NCBI RefSeq assembly: GCF_020622265.1
Contig: NZ_JACNMQ010000004.1
Span: forward strand, 186,001 to 250,000
Direction: 5' to 3'
DNA: 64,000 bases
From: Halomonas sp. M20
GTDB lineage: Bacteria > Pseudomonadota > Gammaproteobacteria > Pseudomonadales > Halomonadaceae
Below, in pieces: positions 1-7,555 of this stretch; position 1 is the stretch's first letter, and each line of letters begins with the position of its first letter. The notes beneath the pieces are model-generated. The model searched no databases, was not told where the DNA came from, and saw only the letters and a list, made by a program, of their open reading frames with translations. A program made the position numbers and the translations under genes.

Positions 1-43
1 ATTCGGGTAAACGCCATCCCGATATGAGCACGACTTGATGTAA

Positions 44-66
44 GGGGAGGCAAATGCCTCCCCTTT
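44..66 (+). terminator. Rho-independent terminator of an upstream gene
   Basis: An 8-bp perfect stem (GGGGAGGC / GCCTCCCC) with a four-base AAAT loop is followed by TTT. It sits at the window edge, so it most likely ends a gene lying to the left. The rest of 67-253 is AT-richer and holds the slyB promoter region; I see no gene there. Confidence 0.7.
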
Positions 67-253
67 GTCATTATTTAGCTGTTCTTTTTTTACGGCCTAT
101 AGCGCTTGGACTGACAGTCTCTTCCAAACGACGACTTCGCCTCGCACCATTGCTTAACTGCGTGGTCTATTAATAAGTAGCAAATCCAGCCTGTTCGCGT
201 TAGACTTTTAACAAAACACTGTTTCTAAACAAACCTGCTTTGGAGATCAATCC

Positions 254-727
254 ATGAAGTTGACTCATTATCTCCCAGTAATCGCGTTGGGACTGTTGAC
301 GCTCGGTGGCTGCGCCAATAGCGATCTTTACTCTGGCGATACCTATCGGGGTAGCCAGGCCAAGACCGGCCAATCGGTAACTTACGGCACCATCGAGGCC
401 TTGCGTCCGGTCAATATTCAGGCAGACGGCCCAAATCAGGGCGTACTCGGAGGACTGGGCGGCGCAGTGATGGGCGGCTTGTTGGGCAACCAGATTGGTG
501 GCGGGTCAGGTCGTACAATTGCCACCGCCGCAGGCGCCATCGGTGGCAGTATCGCTGGCAAGAAAGTCGAAGACAGTGCGAACCGCGTCAATGCCGTGGA
601 AATGGAAATACGCCGGGATAGCGGTGGTTCGGTAATCGTAGTGCAAAAAGCCGATCGTAACTGGCAAATAGGTCAACGCGTGCGCTTGATTGGCAGCGGT
701 TCCAACATGAGCGTGGCACCTTATTGA
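254..727 (+). CDS. slyB: SlyB-like outer-membrane lipoprotein (glycine-zipper 2TM)
   Basis: A 157-residue precursor with a lipoprotein signal peptide: positive start, hydrophobic core and lipobox LGGC with the acylated Cys at residue 20. Residues about 63-103 form a glycine zipper (repeated GG, GxxxG) typical of the 17-kDa antigen/SlyB (Rick_17kDa_Anti) family. The C-terminus ends in a small basic domain with VRLIGSG, as in SlyB. Family members stabilise the outer membrane and belong to the PhoP regulon in enterics; that regulation is not visible here. The start has a GGAG ribosome site 8 bases upstream. It is monocistronic, followed by a strong terminator. Confidence 0.85.
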   Translation: MKLTHYLPVIALGLLTLGGCANSDLYSGDTYRGSQAKTGQSVTYGTIEALRPVNIQADGPNQGVLGGLGGAVMGGLLGNQIGGGSGRTIATAAGAIGGSIAGKKVEDSANRVNAVEMEIRRDSGGSVIVVQKADRNWQIGQRVRLIGSGSNMSVAPY

Positions 728-768
728 GCCATGACATGACCCGTTGAATCATGATGCGTCGAATAATG

Positions 769-799
769 AAAAGCCTCGCCCAATCTGGGCGAGGCTTTT
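769..799 (+). terminator. Bidirectional terminator between slyB and the convergent membrane gene
   Basis: A 13-bp perfect inverted repeat (AAAAGCCTCGCCC / GGGCGAGGCTTTT, loop AATCT) has A and T runs on both sides, so it can end slyB (+) and the leftward gene at 861-1139 (-). Confidence 0.9.
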
Positions 800-860
800 C
801 ATTTTAAGCGATTGGTGATGAGACAGATGTTGTCCAAGCGCCTGCTCACGACCCAAACAG

Positions 861-1139
861 TCAGTGGGCCTTGGAAAGGCCCCAGCGTACCAGCTTGCTC
901 ACGACCCAAACGATGAGCGCCAGCAGTAGCAGCGTCATCAACATCGAAATCGGCTTCACGATGAAGGTGGCGCCCAGCACCGCCAATGCAATCCCCCAGA
1001 TCCAGCGATCCTCTCGACTGCTCTTGAACGCGGCTGGCATGTTACGCTCGAAGAACTTTCCCAAGCCCCCGTCCCACCCTTTGATTACCAATGTCAGAAT
1101 GAGGGCGAACGCGATCAACCAAATCAAGGTTACGGTCAT
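861..1139 (-). CDS. Small inner-membrane protein, function unknown
   Basis: 92 residues from the ATG at 1139, chosen over an upstream ATG at 1178 because a CAGGAG ribosome site lies 7 bases before it and the protein then opens directly with a membrane helix (TVTLIWLIAFALILTLVI). One or two further hydrophobic segments occupy residues about 45-80, separated from the first by a basic loop (KSSRED). No catalytic motif is visible and I do not recognise the family. It converges on slyB with a shared terminator. Confidence 0.6.
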   Translation of the reverse strand: MTVTLIWLIAFALILTLVIKGWDGGLGKFFERNMPAAFKSSREDRWIWGIALAVLGATFIVKPISMLMTLLLLALIVWVVSKLVRWGLSKAH

Positions 1140-1378
1140 GGCATAACTCCTGGCAGGAAAAGGATAAAGGGTACTCAAAAGATGACGGCAGGGTACTCCA
1201 GGCCTTCTTGTCCGCGCAATAGCGACCGATGCATTGCCATTTATCGATCGAGGGAATCATTCTTGAATCATTGTCATTTAGAACCCATCACACATGAAAA
1301 TTATTTGCACCCCCTGACAGGCTGGAAATGGCACGTTACCATTGACGGCACATATCTTGTCGAAAGGTTCTCCTTAAC

Positions 1379-1861
1379 ATGCAGATTGCGCAAAACTCAG
1401 TTGTCGCATTTCACTACACGCTGACCAACGATACTGGTGAAGTACTAGACAGTTCGGAAGGCCGTGAACCGCTTACCTATCTTCATGGTTCCGGTAACAT
1501 CATTCCGGGTCTGGAGAAGGAGCTGGAAGGGCATCAGGATGGCGACAAGTTGCAAGTAACCGTTACGCCTGAAGAAGGCTATGGTGAAAATCAGCCCGCA
1601 CTCGTCCAGGAAGTGCCGCGCGATTCCTTCCAGGGGGTAGAGTCCATCGAGCCGGGTATGCAGTTCCAGGCCCAGACTCAAGGGGGCCCACTGATGGTTA
1701 CCGTGACCAAGGTGGAAGGCGATACCGTCACCGTCGATGGTAACCATCCCTTGGCAGGCCAGAAGCTGAATTTCGACGTTGAAATTTCTGAAGTACGCGA
1801 TGCGACCGAAGAAGAAGTCGAACATGGCCATGTGCACGATGGAAGTGAACATCAGCACTGA
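1379..1861 (+). CDS. slyD: FKBP-type peptidyl-prolyl cis-trans isomerase, SlyD
   Basis: 160 residues. The N-terminal FKBP half contains VAFHYTLTNDTGEVLDSS and PLTYLHGSGNIIPGLEKEL, the SlyD signature. Residues about 70-130 form the inserted IF chaperone flap, then the FKBP fold closes (HPLAGQKLNFDVEI). The tail is His-rich (HGHVHDGSEHQH) and should bind nickel, though it is shorter than the E. coli SlyD tail (196 residues in total). SlyD acts in the cytoplasm as a proline isomerase, chaperone and metal carrier for hydrogenase and urease maturation. It stands alone and ends in a terminator. The start lacks a good Shine-Dalgarno but matches the family N-terminus. Confidence 0.92.
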   Translation: MQIAQNSVVAFHYTLTNDTGEVLDSSEGREPLTYLHGSGNIIPGLEKELEGHQDGDKLQVTVTPEEGYGENQPALVQEVPRDSFQGVESIEPGMQFQAQTQGGPLMVTVTKVEGDTVTVDGNHPLAGQKLNFDVEISEVRDATEEEVEHGHVHDGSEHQH

Positions 1862-1939
1862 TTTCCTGCTTTACCTTATTTACTTGCAGTGTAGGGCACA
1901 CAGCCGGTTACAGATCATCGATTGATGATTGGCTGAAGG

Positions 1940-1970
1940 GGGCGGCTTAGGCCGCCCTTTTTGCGTTTTT
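1940..1970 (+). terminator. Rho-independent terminator after slyD
   Basis: GGGCGGC / GCCGCCC stem with a TTAG loop, followed by TTTTTGCGTTTTTT. Confidence 0.9.
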
Positions 1971-1983
1971 TCATTCGCCTCCA

Positions 1984-2655
1984 CTACTTGGGACAGGTAG
2001 GTGGTTCCGCCGATGCGGAAAAGCGCAGGCCACTAAACCAGGCGGTAGCATCGCCGCCGGCATTGTCACCGTCGCTCATTAGCGCGACGCCATCCACCTC
2101 GTCGAGGCGGCTACCGAACAATCTATTGAAATCCTCGCGCACATCACGCACCTCGGCGATCCATTGCCCTACATCCTGTCTGCCGCTTTGCAGAGCCAAA
2201 AGCTGAGCCCGGTCGGTGAAGGCATTGACCCAGTGCGTATCGAGGGGCTGATTATTCGACCAGACGTAGTTCACCGCCTGAACCTGCCAGGGCAAGATCC
2301 CGGTCTTGTGGGCCACATAGACCCGGGCCGGATAATCGTCGCCTGCCTTGGTGGTCTCGTCGAGCCCCGGGTAAATATGTCCTACCTTCCAGCACCAGCT
2401 TAGATATGGCGTTCTGGTCAGGTCGATTTCCTGCTCAAGATATTTGGCGGACGCCCGGCCATTGGCCTCCGCCTGAAGCACCTGCTGCCCCGCCTGGGTG
2501 ACCAAGGAGTAGCGAGTTTCACCCTCAAAGGAGCGTGTCGGCCAACCGGCGATATCTGCCGCACTGAATTCCAGCGATTGTGCTTCGGCCGCTGAAGAAA
2601 TCATCAACATCAGACCGCCCGCCCAGCAACACCCGGCGTAATTCATGGTCATCAT
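1984..2655 (-). CDS. DUF3047 family exported protein
   Basis: 223 residues with a signal peptide ending near AEA (residue 25), so probably periplasmic. The body matches the DUF3047 pattern as I know it: an N-terminal GW...F.G.T.Y sheet, a central YLSWCWKV, DDYPARVYVA and a conserved VNYVWSNNQP, and a C-terminal DVREDFNRLFG and D-x-V-D-GVALMSDGDNAG segment. Function is unknown; the fold looks like a carbohydrate-binding or glycosidase-like beta-sandwich, an inference only. Its ATGATG start overlaps the stop of the upstream CDP-alcohol transferase gene, so the two are translationally coupled. Confidence 0.75.
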   Translation of the reverse strand: MMTMNYAGCCWAGGLMLMISSAAEAQSLEFSAADIAGWPTRSFEGETRYSLVTQAGQQVLQAEANGRASAKYLEQEIDLTRTPYLSWCWKVGHIYPGLDETTKAGDDYPARVYVAHKTGILPWQVQAVNYVWSNNQPLDTHWVNAFTDRAQLLALQSGRQDVGQWIAEVRDVREDFNRLFGSRLDEVDGVALMSDGDNAGGDATAWFSGLRFSASAEPPTCPK

Positions 2656-3287
2656 GTGTGGTCTTGCCTTGATTCACGTTGGTTGAGTGTACGGTAGCCT
2701 CCCCATAGTCGGGTTATCGTCGTAATGATGCAGGCCGCGGCAAAGATGATCGCCAGTAGCGCAAAATGCCGAGGCCAAAGACAAAAGGCGACAAAGGCCA
2801 GAATCGTTTCGGTACCTTCGGTCAGCCCGTCGAGATAGAAAAAGGCCTTGTGCGTGAAATGGGGCCGCTCGATAGCATGCTTGGCCGCCATGATCGCAAA
2901 AGCCAGAAACGAGCTACCGGTGCCGACGAAGGCAAACAGTAACAGCGTTGCCGCGAGCGCATTGGCTTCAGGGTTCGCCAGCGCAAAGCCCAGCACTACC
3001 GCCGCATAAAAGACGAAATCCAGCCCAATATCGAGAAAGCCACCCGCGTCGCTCTTGGACCGAGTGTGTCGCGCCAGAGCGCCATCCAATCCATCCATCA
3101 GCCGATTGATCAGGATGACAACCAACGCGGCACCGTAGGCCTGCATGGACAATAACGGCAATGCCAGCAGGCCGATGACGAAGCCTGCCAGAGTCACCTG
3201 ATTCGGCGTGATGCGCCGCTTGGCCAACGCCATCGCAAGCCGCGTCAGCGGCGGCTGTACCCAGCGCATCGTCCAGCGATCAAGCAT
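2652..3287 (-). CDS. CDP-alcohol phosphatidyltransferase family membrane protein
   Basis: 211 residues with about six hydrophobic helices. It carries the family signature D-G-x2-D-G-x2-A-R-x8-G-x3-D-x3-D (DGLDGALAR... then GGFLDIGLD), whose aspartates bind the two metal ions. Members join a CDP-activated lipid to an alcohol acceptor (phosphatidylglycerol, phosphatidylserine, inositol lipids and others). The acceptor cannot be told from sequence; it is not an obvious PgsA or PssA. A GTGGAG ribosome site precedes the ATG at 3287. It forms an operon with the DUF3047 gene downstream. Confidence 0.85.
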   Translation of the reverse strand: MLDRWTMRWVQPPLTRLAMALAKRRITPNQVTLAGFVIGLLALPLLSMQAYGAALVVILINRLMDGLDGALARHTRSKSDAGGFLDIGLDFVFYAAVVLGFALANPEANALAATLLLFAFVGTGSSFLAFAIMAAKHAIERPHFTHKAFFYLDGLTEGTETILAFVAFCLWPRHFALLAIIFAAACIITTITRLWGGYRTLNQRESRQDHT

Positions 3288-3335
3288 GCGCTACTCCACT
3301 TCTCTTTTTATCGCCATTCCATTCACGCCTAATGG

Positions 3336-5504
3336 CTATTTGCGGCCATTGCTGCGACCGCGCCGGCGCCAGACAAAGTAGCGCTCAAGCCAGCCCAGCA
3401 CCCGCTCCGGCTTGTGGGCATTCTTCCACAAGCCGGCGCTTGCCTTGGCAGCTTCCGAGAAGGTCGGGTAGGGATGAATCGTCCCAAGCAGCTTATTGAG
3501 ACCGATCCCCTGAGTCATGGCCAGGGTGAATTCAGCCAACAACTCCCCGCCATGATCGCCAACGATACTTGCCCCCAGAATACGATCCTTGCCCGGCACC
3601 GTAAGCACTTTGATGAACCCTCCTGTTTCGCCTTCGGCAATGGCGCGATCGAGTTCGGCAAACTCGTAGCGGGTGATTTCGAAGGCAATATTCTGAGCCG
3701 TGGCGTCGCGCTCATTGAGCCCGACCCTGGCCACCTCGGGCTGGGTGAAGGTTACCGCCGGCATATTGCGATAATTGACGCGAAAGCGCTTGAGCTCGCC
3801 GAACAGTGCATTGACCGTTGCGTGCCAGGCCTGGTGGGCGCTGGCATGGGTCAATTGATAAGGCCCCGCCACGTCGCCACAGGCCCAGATATTGGGATGC
3901 AGGCTGCGCAGGGTGTCATCCACATCCAGCGTGCCCCGGGGGGTGGTAGCGATACCCAATCCTTCCAGGCCCAGCCCGGTTACATTGGCTTCTCGGCCAA
4001 CGGCCACCAGCAGTCGATCGAAGACGAGCCGGTCCATCTTGCCATCGCACTCCATGACCAGCACCTTGCCGTCATCGCCGTGACTTGGCCCTGGTTCGAT
4101 TGCTGTCGCCCTGGTGCCAAGATGCACCCCGATGCCTTCGCCGCGCATCTGCTGTAACAATACTTCTGCAACATCCGCGTCTTCTCGCGGCAGCAGCTGG
4201 TCGGCCTGTTGTACGATGGTGACCCGGCTGCCGAGTCGGGCAAAGGCTTGCCCCAGCTCACAGCCGATGGGCCCGCCCCCCAGCACCGCCAGGCGTCCGG
4301 GCAATGACTCGATCTGCCAGAGATTTTCCGAGGTCAGCACCTCGATCGAATCAAGACCGGGTAGTTCAGGCACCTTGGGGCGCGCACCGCTGGCAATGAT
4401 CACATGCCGAGTGTTCAACACCCGGTCGTCGACCCGCACTTCCCAGGGAGTCTGAAGATGGGCCTCCCCCTTTATCACCTCGACGCCCAAGGACTCATAG
4501 CGCTCCGGGCTATCGTGGGGTGCAATCTCGTCTATCGCCCGGTGCACGTGAGTCATGACCTGTTTGAAATCGATCCGCGGCGCCTCGGAGTGAATACCGA
4601 AGCGCCCGCCGTCACGTACCGTGTGGGCAATACGGGAGGCGCGGATCAGCGCTTTGGAGGGCACACAGCCGGTATTGAGACAGTCGCCCCCCATGCGATC
4701 CCGTTCGATCAAGGCCACCCGGGACTTGACGGCGGCAGCAATGTAGCTTGCTACCAGTCCCGCGGAGCCGGCGCCGATAACCACGATGTCGTAATCGAAC
4801 CCCTGGGGCTTGCCATAGCGCTGCGCCATGCGGCGGCGCTTGACGAGATCCACGATCCAGCGCGCCAGCAAGGGGAAGATGCCGATCAACACGAAGGAGG
4901 CAATCAGCCCTGGTGAGAGAATGCCGCCAAGGCTTTGCAGCTCCCCCAGTTCTCGGCCTGCGTTCACATAGACAAGAGTGCCCGGCAGCATGCCCACCTG
5001 ACTGACCCAGTAGAATGTCAGGGTACGCATGCGGGTCAAGCCCATCACCAGGTTGATGATGAAGAACGGGAAGATCGGTACCAGACGCAGGGTAAACAGA
5101 TAGAAAGCGCCTTCCCGCTCGATACCTCGATTGATGCTGGCAAGCTGCCGGGAAAAGCGGCGTTCAAGCGGCTTCTGAGCCAGGAGTCGCGCAATCAGGA
5201 AAGCCAGAGTCGCACCGATGGCACTGGCGAAGGAGACGATCAGAAGCCCCCAGCCCAGCCCGAACAGCGCCCCGGCAAGCAATGTCAGCAAGGCCGCGCC
5301 GGGTAACGACAGCGCCGCCATGGCCACATAAATGGCAAAGAAGCCACCGGCGACCAGCCACGGATCCGTAGCGAACCAGCCTTGAAAACGCGCCTGCTGG
5401 TTCTTGATGTTGTCCAAGGTCAGCGCCTCATTGGCGCCACTGGCAAAGAACAGAACGATTGCCAGGATGATGACGGCGAGAATAATTAGACGCTTTCGGT
5501 TCAA
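3336..5504 (-). CDS. TVP38/TMEM64 (DedA-like) membrane domain fused to a mercuric-reductase-like flavoprotein
   Basis: 722 residues in two parts. Residues 1-225 are a polytopic VTT/SNARE-associated domain with the F-x3-R motif region (FTLRLVPIFPFFIINLVMG). Residues about 237-715 are a complete class I pyridine nucleotide-disulfide oxidoreductase: FAD Rossmann VIGAGSAGL, redox disulfide GGDCLNTGCVPSK, NAD fold VLGGGPIGCELG, second FAD motif ACGDVAGPYQLTH, and dimerisation domain ending near HPYPTFSEA. It lacks the HMA domain and C-terminal vicinal cysteines of true MerA, so mercury is unlikely to be the substrate. The start is TTG with AGGAAG 8 bases upstream. Such fusions exist elsewhere; electron transfer to a membrane quinone or lipid is speculation. 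Confidence 0.85.
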   Translation of the reverse strand: MNRKRLIILAVIILAIVLFFASGANEALTLDNIKNQQARFQGWFATDPWLVAGGFFAIYVAMAALSLPGAALLTLLAGALFGLGWGLLIVSFASAIGATLAFLIARLLAQKPLERRFSRQLASINRGIEREGAFYLFTLRLVPIFPFFIINLVMGLTRMRTLTFYWVSQVGMLPGTLVYVNAGRELGELQSLGGILSPGLIASFVLIGIFPLLARWIVDLVKRRRMAQRYGKPQGFDYDIVVIGAGSAGLVASYIAAAVKSRVALIERDRMGGDCLNTGCVPSKALIRASRIAHTVRDGGRFGIHSEAPRIDFKQVMTHVHRAIDEIAPHDSPERYESLGVEVIKGEAHLQTPWEVRVDDRVLNTRHVIIASGARPKVPELPGLDSIEVLTSENLWQIESLPGRLAVLGGGPIGCELGQAFARLGSRVTIVQQADQLLPREDADVAEVLLQQMRGEGIGVHLGTRATAIEPGPSHGDDGKVLVMECDGKMDRLVFDRLLVAVGREANVTGLGLEGLGIATTPRGTLDVDDTLRSLHPNIWACGDVAGPYQLTHASAHQAWHATVNALFGELKRFRVNYRNMPAVTFTQPEVARVGLNERDATAQNIAFEITRYEFAELDRAIAEGETGGFIKVLTVPGKDRILGASIVGDHGGELLAEFTLAMTQGIGLNKLLGTIHPYPTFSEAAKASAGLWKNAHKPERVLGWLERYFVWRRRGRSNGRK

Positions 5505-5730
5505 TTTATAGTCTTCCTAGGATGTTGATTAAGATGGCAGTGATCGAAAGAATATTTATCAAAAGACACCGATTGAATGTGCCGTTGTTATGTCAGGCTT
5601 TAATACAGTCGCAGACAGCGATCAAACCTTACGTATCATCGTCAACGCCAAAGAAAAATTGCATCAAGGAACTAGACGCGGCAAAACGTTTCCAATCAGT
5701 ACCCTACAACACCCATTCCTGGAGAAAAAT

Positions 5731-6339
5731 GTGCGCAAGTTACTGCTTCCTTTGGCGTTGACACTGGCAGCGTCTGCCTTTTCCACCCTTACCCAGGCCG
5801 AGAATGCCAAGGCGATCTTCGCCGGTGGCTGTTTCTGGTGCATGGAAGAGGCCTACGATGAAATCGAGGGAGTCAAGGCTACCACGTCGGGCTATATCGG
5901 TGGTGAAAAGTCAAACCCTAGCTATCAGCAGGTTTCACGAGGCGAGACCCGGCATACCGAAGCTGTCGAGGTCGAATACGACCCCCAGACCGTGGACTAT
6001 GCCACCCTGCTGGAAGCCTTCTGGCACAACATTGATCCCTTCGTCGAGAATCGCCAGTTCTGTGATAGCGGCCCCCAGTATCGCAGCGCCATCTTCTATC
6101 AGAACGACGAGCAGAAACGGCTGGCCGAGAAAACCAAGGCTGAACTCGAAGAGCGCTTCGATCAAACGATCGCTACCGAGATCGTTCCCGCCAATCAATT
6201 TTGGGAAGCGGAGGGCTACCATCAGGATTATTACAAGAAAAACCCGGTGCGCTATCGTTTCTACAAGGCGGGCTGTGGCCGTACCGACCGGCTAAAAGAA
6301 GTCTGGGGCGATCAGGCCGGCCTGCCCGGCAACAAGTAG
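5731..6339 (+). CDS. msrA: Peptide methionine sulfoxide reductase MsrA, exported form
   Basis: Reduces the S epimer of methionine sulfoxide. The catalytic motif GGCFWCMEEAYD is intact, followed by GYIGGE, VEYDP and the conserved FCDSGPQYRSAIF. The start is set at GTG 5731 (GGAGA 6 bases upstream), giving 202 residues beginning with a clear signal peptide (RKLLLPLALTLAASAFSTLTQA, cut before ENAKA). Upstream in-frame ATGs would bury that signal in an unlikely 47-residue leader. It therefore probably works in the periplasm, repairing oxidised envelope proteins. Two Cys near the C-terminus could recycle the active site. Monocistronic, converging on an MFS gene. Confidence 0.9.
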   Translation: MRKLLLPLALTLAASAFSTLTQAENAKAIFAGGCFWCMEEAYDEIEGVKATTSGYIGGEKSNPSYQQVSRGETRHTEAVEVEYDPQTVDYATLLEAFWHNIDPFVENRQFCDSGPQYRSAIFYQNDEQKRLAEKTKAELEERFDQTIATEIVPANQFWEAEGYHQDYYKKNPVRYRFYKAGCGRTDRLKEVWGDQAGLPGNK

Positions 6340-6368
6340 CGGCTTCTGCGGTTCACGTAACGGTGCCT

Positions 6369-6398
6369 TGGCTATGGCGCAGTGTGGCGCCATAGCCA
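6369..6398. other. 12-bp perfect hairpin at convergent gene ends
   Basis: TGGCTATGGCGC / GCGCCATAGCCA with a 6-base loop lies just after msrA and overlaps the last codons of the leftward MFS gene. There is no U-run on either side, so it is a poor Rho-independent terminator; it may stabilise the 3' ends or help factor-dependent termination. Confidence 0.5.
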
Positions 6399-7550
6399 CA
6401 GGGTCAGGCTCAATGTTCCCAATAGCACCAGCCAGGAAGCCAGCGCTACTCCTTGCCAGCCGGCCATGGCCCAGAATGGCTCGAGATAGAAACCACCCAG
6501 ACTCGCCCCCAGGTAATAGAACACGAGATAAAGTGCCGTCGCACTGCCCCGGGAGTGGGTCGCCTGGCGCCCTACCCAGCTCGAGGCCATGGAGTGGCAT
6601 ACAAAGAAGCCGAAGGCGTTGATCACGAGTCCCAGCAGAATGATCGGCAGCGATGCGCTCAGAGTCACCAGAGTGCCGCCCATCAGGATCAGGATACCCA
6701 GCATCATGCACATCGGCTGAGGTAGACGCTGGGACAGCCTGCCAGACAGCGCCGACCCGAACGTCCCCCCTAGATAGGTCACGAAGATCATGCCTAGCCA
6801 CTGCATCGACAGGGAGTAAGGCGCTTCATGCAGGCGAAAGGTGATATAGCTGTATTGATTGATGAAAATGAAGAAATTCAATCCGCCAATCAAATAAGCC
6901 GATAGCAGCAGCGGGTTGCGAAGATGATCGGCCAGTGCCTGGAGGGCAATCTTCAAACGAAACGGGCGCGACTCGAAATGACCTGCCCGCGGCAATAGCC
7001 ACCAGAAGATGGCGACACAGGCCACGCTGAGCAGCCCTACGGCCATGAAGCTTGCGTGCCATCCGCCGTACTCGCCGGCAAAGCCGCCCAGGACACGCCC
7101 GCCGATACCCCCCAGGGTATTGGCGCTGATATAAAACCCCACTGCCAGCATCAAGGCGCGGTGATCGAACTCGTCCCCCATCCAGGCAATCGCCACCGCC
7201 GGCAGCCCTCCCAGCACCATACCTTGAAGCGCTCGTACGATGAGCAGCAGCGTGAAATCATCGACGAACATCAAGGACAGCGAACAGAGCGCTGTCGCCA
7301 GCAAGGTAAAGCGCATGATGCGATCGCGCCCGATGGCATCGGACAGCGGACCGAATATAAGCAGCGAACAGGCAAGCGTCACCAATGCCGCCGACATCAC
7401 CAGAGAGGCCTCGAGGGTAGATACGCCGAACTCGAGACGCAATTCAGGCAGCAGCGGTTGAACGGCATAGAGATTGACGAAGACGATGAAGGAGCCCAGG
7501 CACAAGGCCAGGGTCGCTCGCCACCAATCTCGGCTATAGGCTTCGATCAT
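6372..7550 (-). CDS. MFS transporter, YnfM-like efflux family
   Basis: Twelve-helix major facilitator of about 392 residues. The first loop carries a GPLSDAIGRDRIM motif (MFS motif A: G-x3-D-x2-G-R) after helix 2, and RALQGMVLGGLPAVAIAW in helix 4 resembles the YnfM/YgaY (arabinose-efflux-like) group. The substrate is unknown. I chose ATG 7550; a TTG at 7559 overlaps the stop of the preceding DUF1266 gene and would add three residues, so coupling to that gene is likely either way. Confidence 0.8.
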   Translation of the reverse strand: MIEAYSRDWWRATLALCLGSFIVFVNLYAVQPLLPELRLEFGVSTLEASLVMSAALVTLACSLLIFGPLSDAIGRDRIMRFTLLATALCSLSLMFVDDFTLLLIVRALQGMVLGGLPAVAIAWMGDEFDHRALMLAVGFYISANTLGGIGGRVLGGFAGEYGGWHASFMAVGLLSVACVAIFWWLLPRAGHFESRPFRLKIALQALADHLRNPLLLSAYLIGGLNFFIFINQYSYITFRLHEAPYSLSMQWLGMIFVTYLGGTFGSALSGRLSQRLPQPMCMMLGILILMGGTLVTLSASLPIILLGLVINAFGFFVCHSMASSWVGRQATHSRGSATALYLVFYYLGASLGGFYLEPFWAMAGWQGVALASWLVLLGTLSLTLWLWRHTAP

Positions 7551-7555
7551 GGGAT

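Noticed and set aside
3414-4157. 247-codon plus-strand frame inside the reductase fusion gene
   Set aside because: It is the antisense shadow of a clear flavoprotein; no ribosome site and no family features.
3336-5504. Mercury resistance (merA)
   Set aside because: No HMA domain, no C-terminal Cys pair, no merR/merT/merP nearby.
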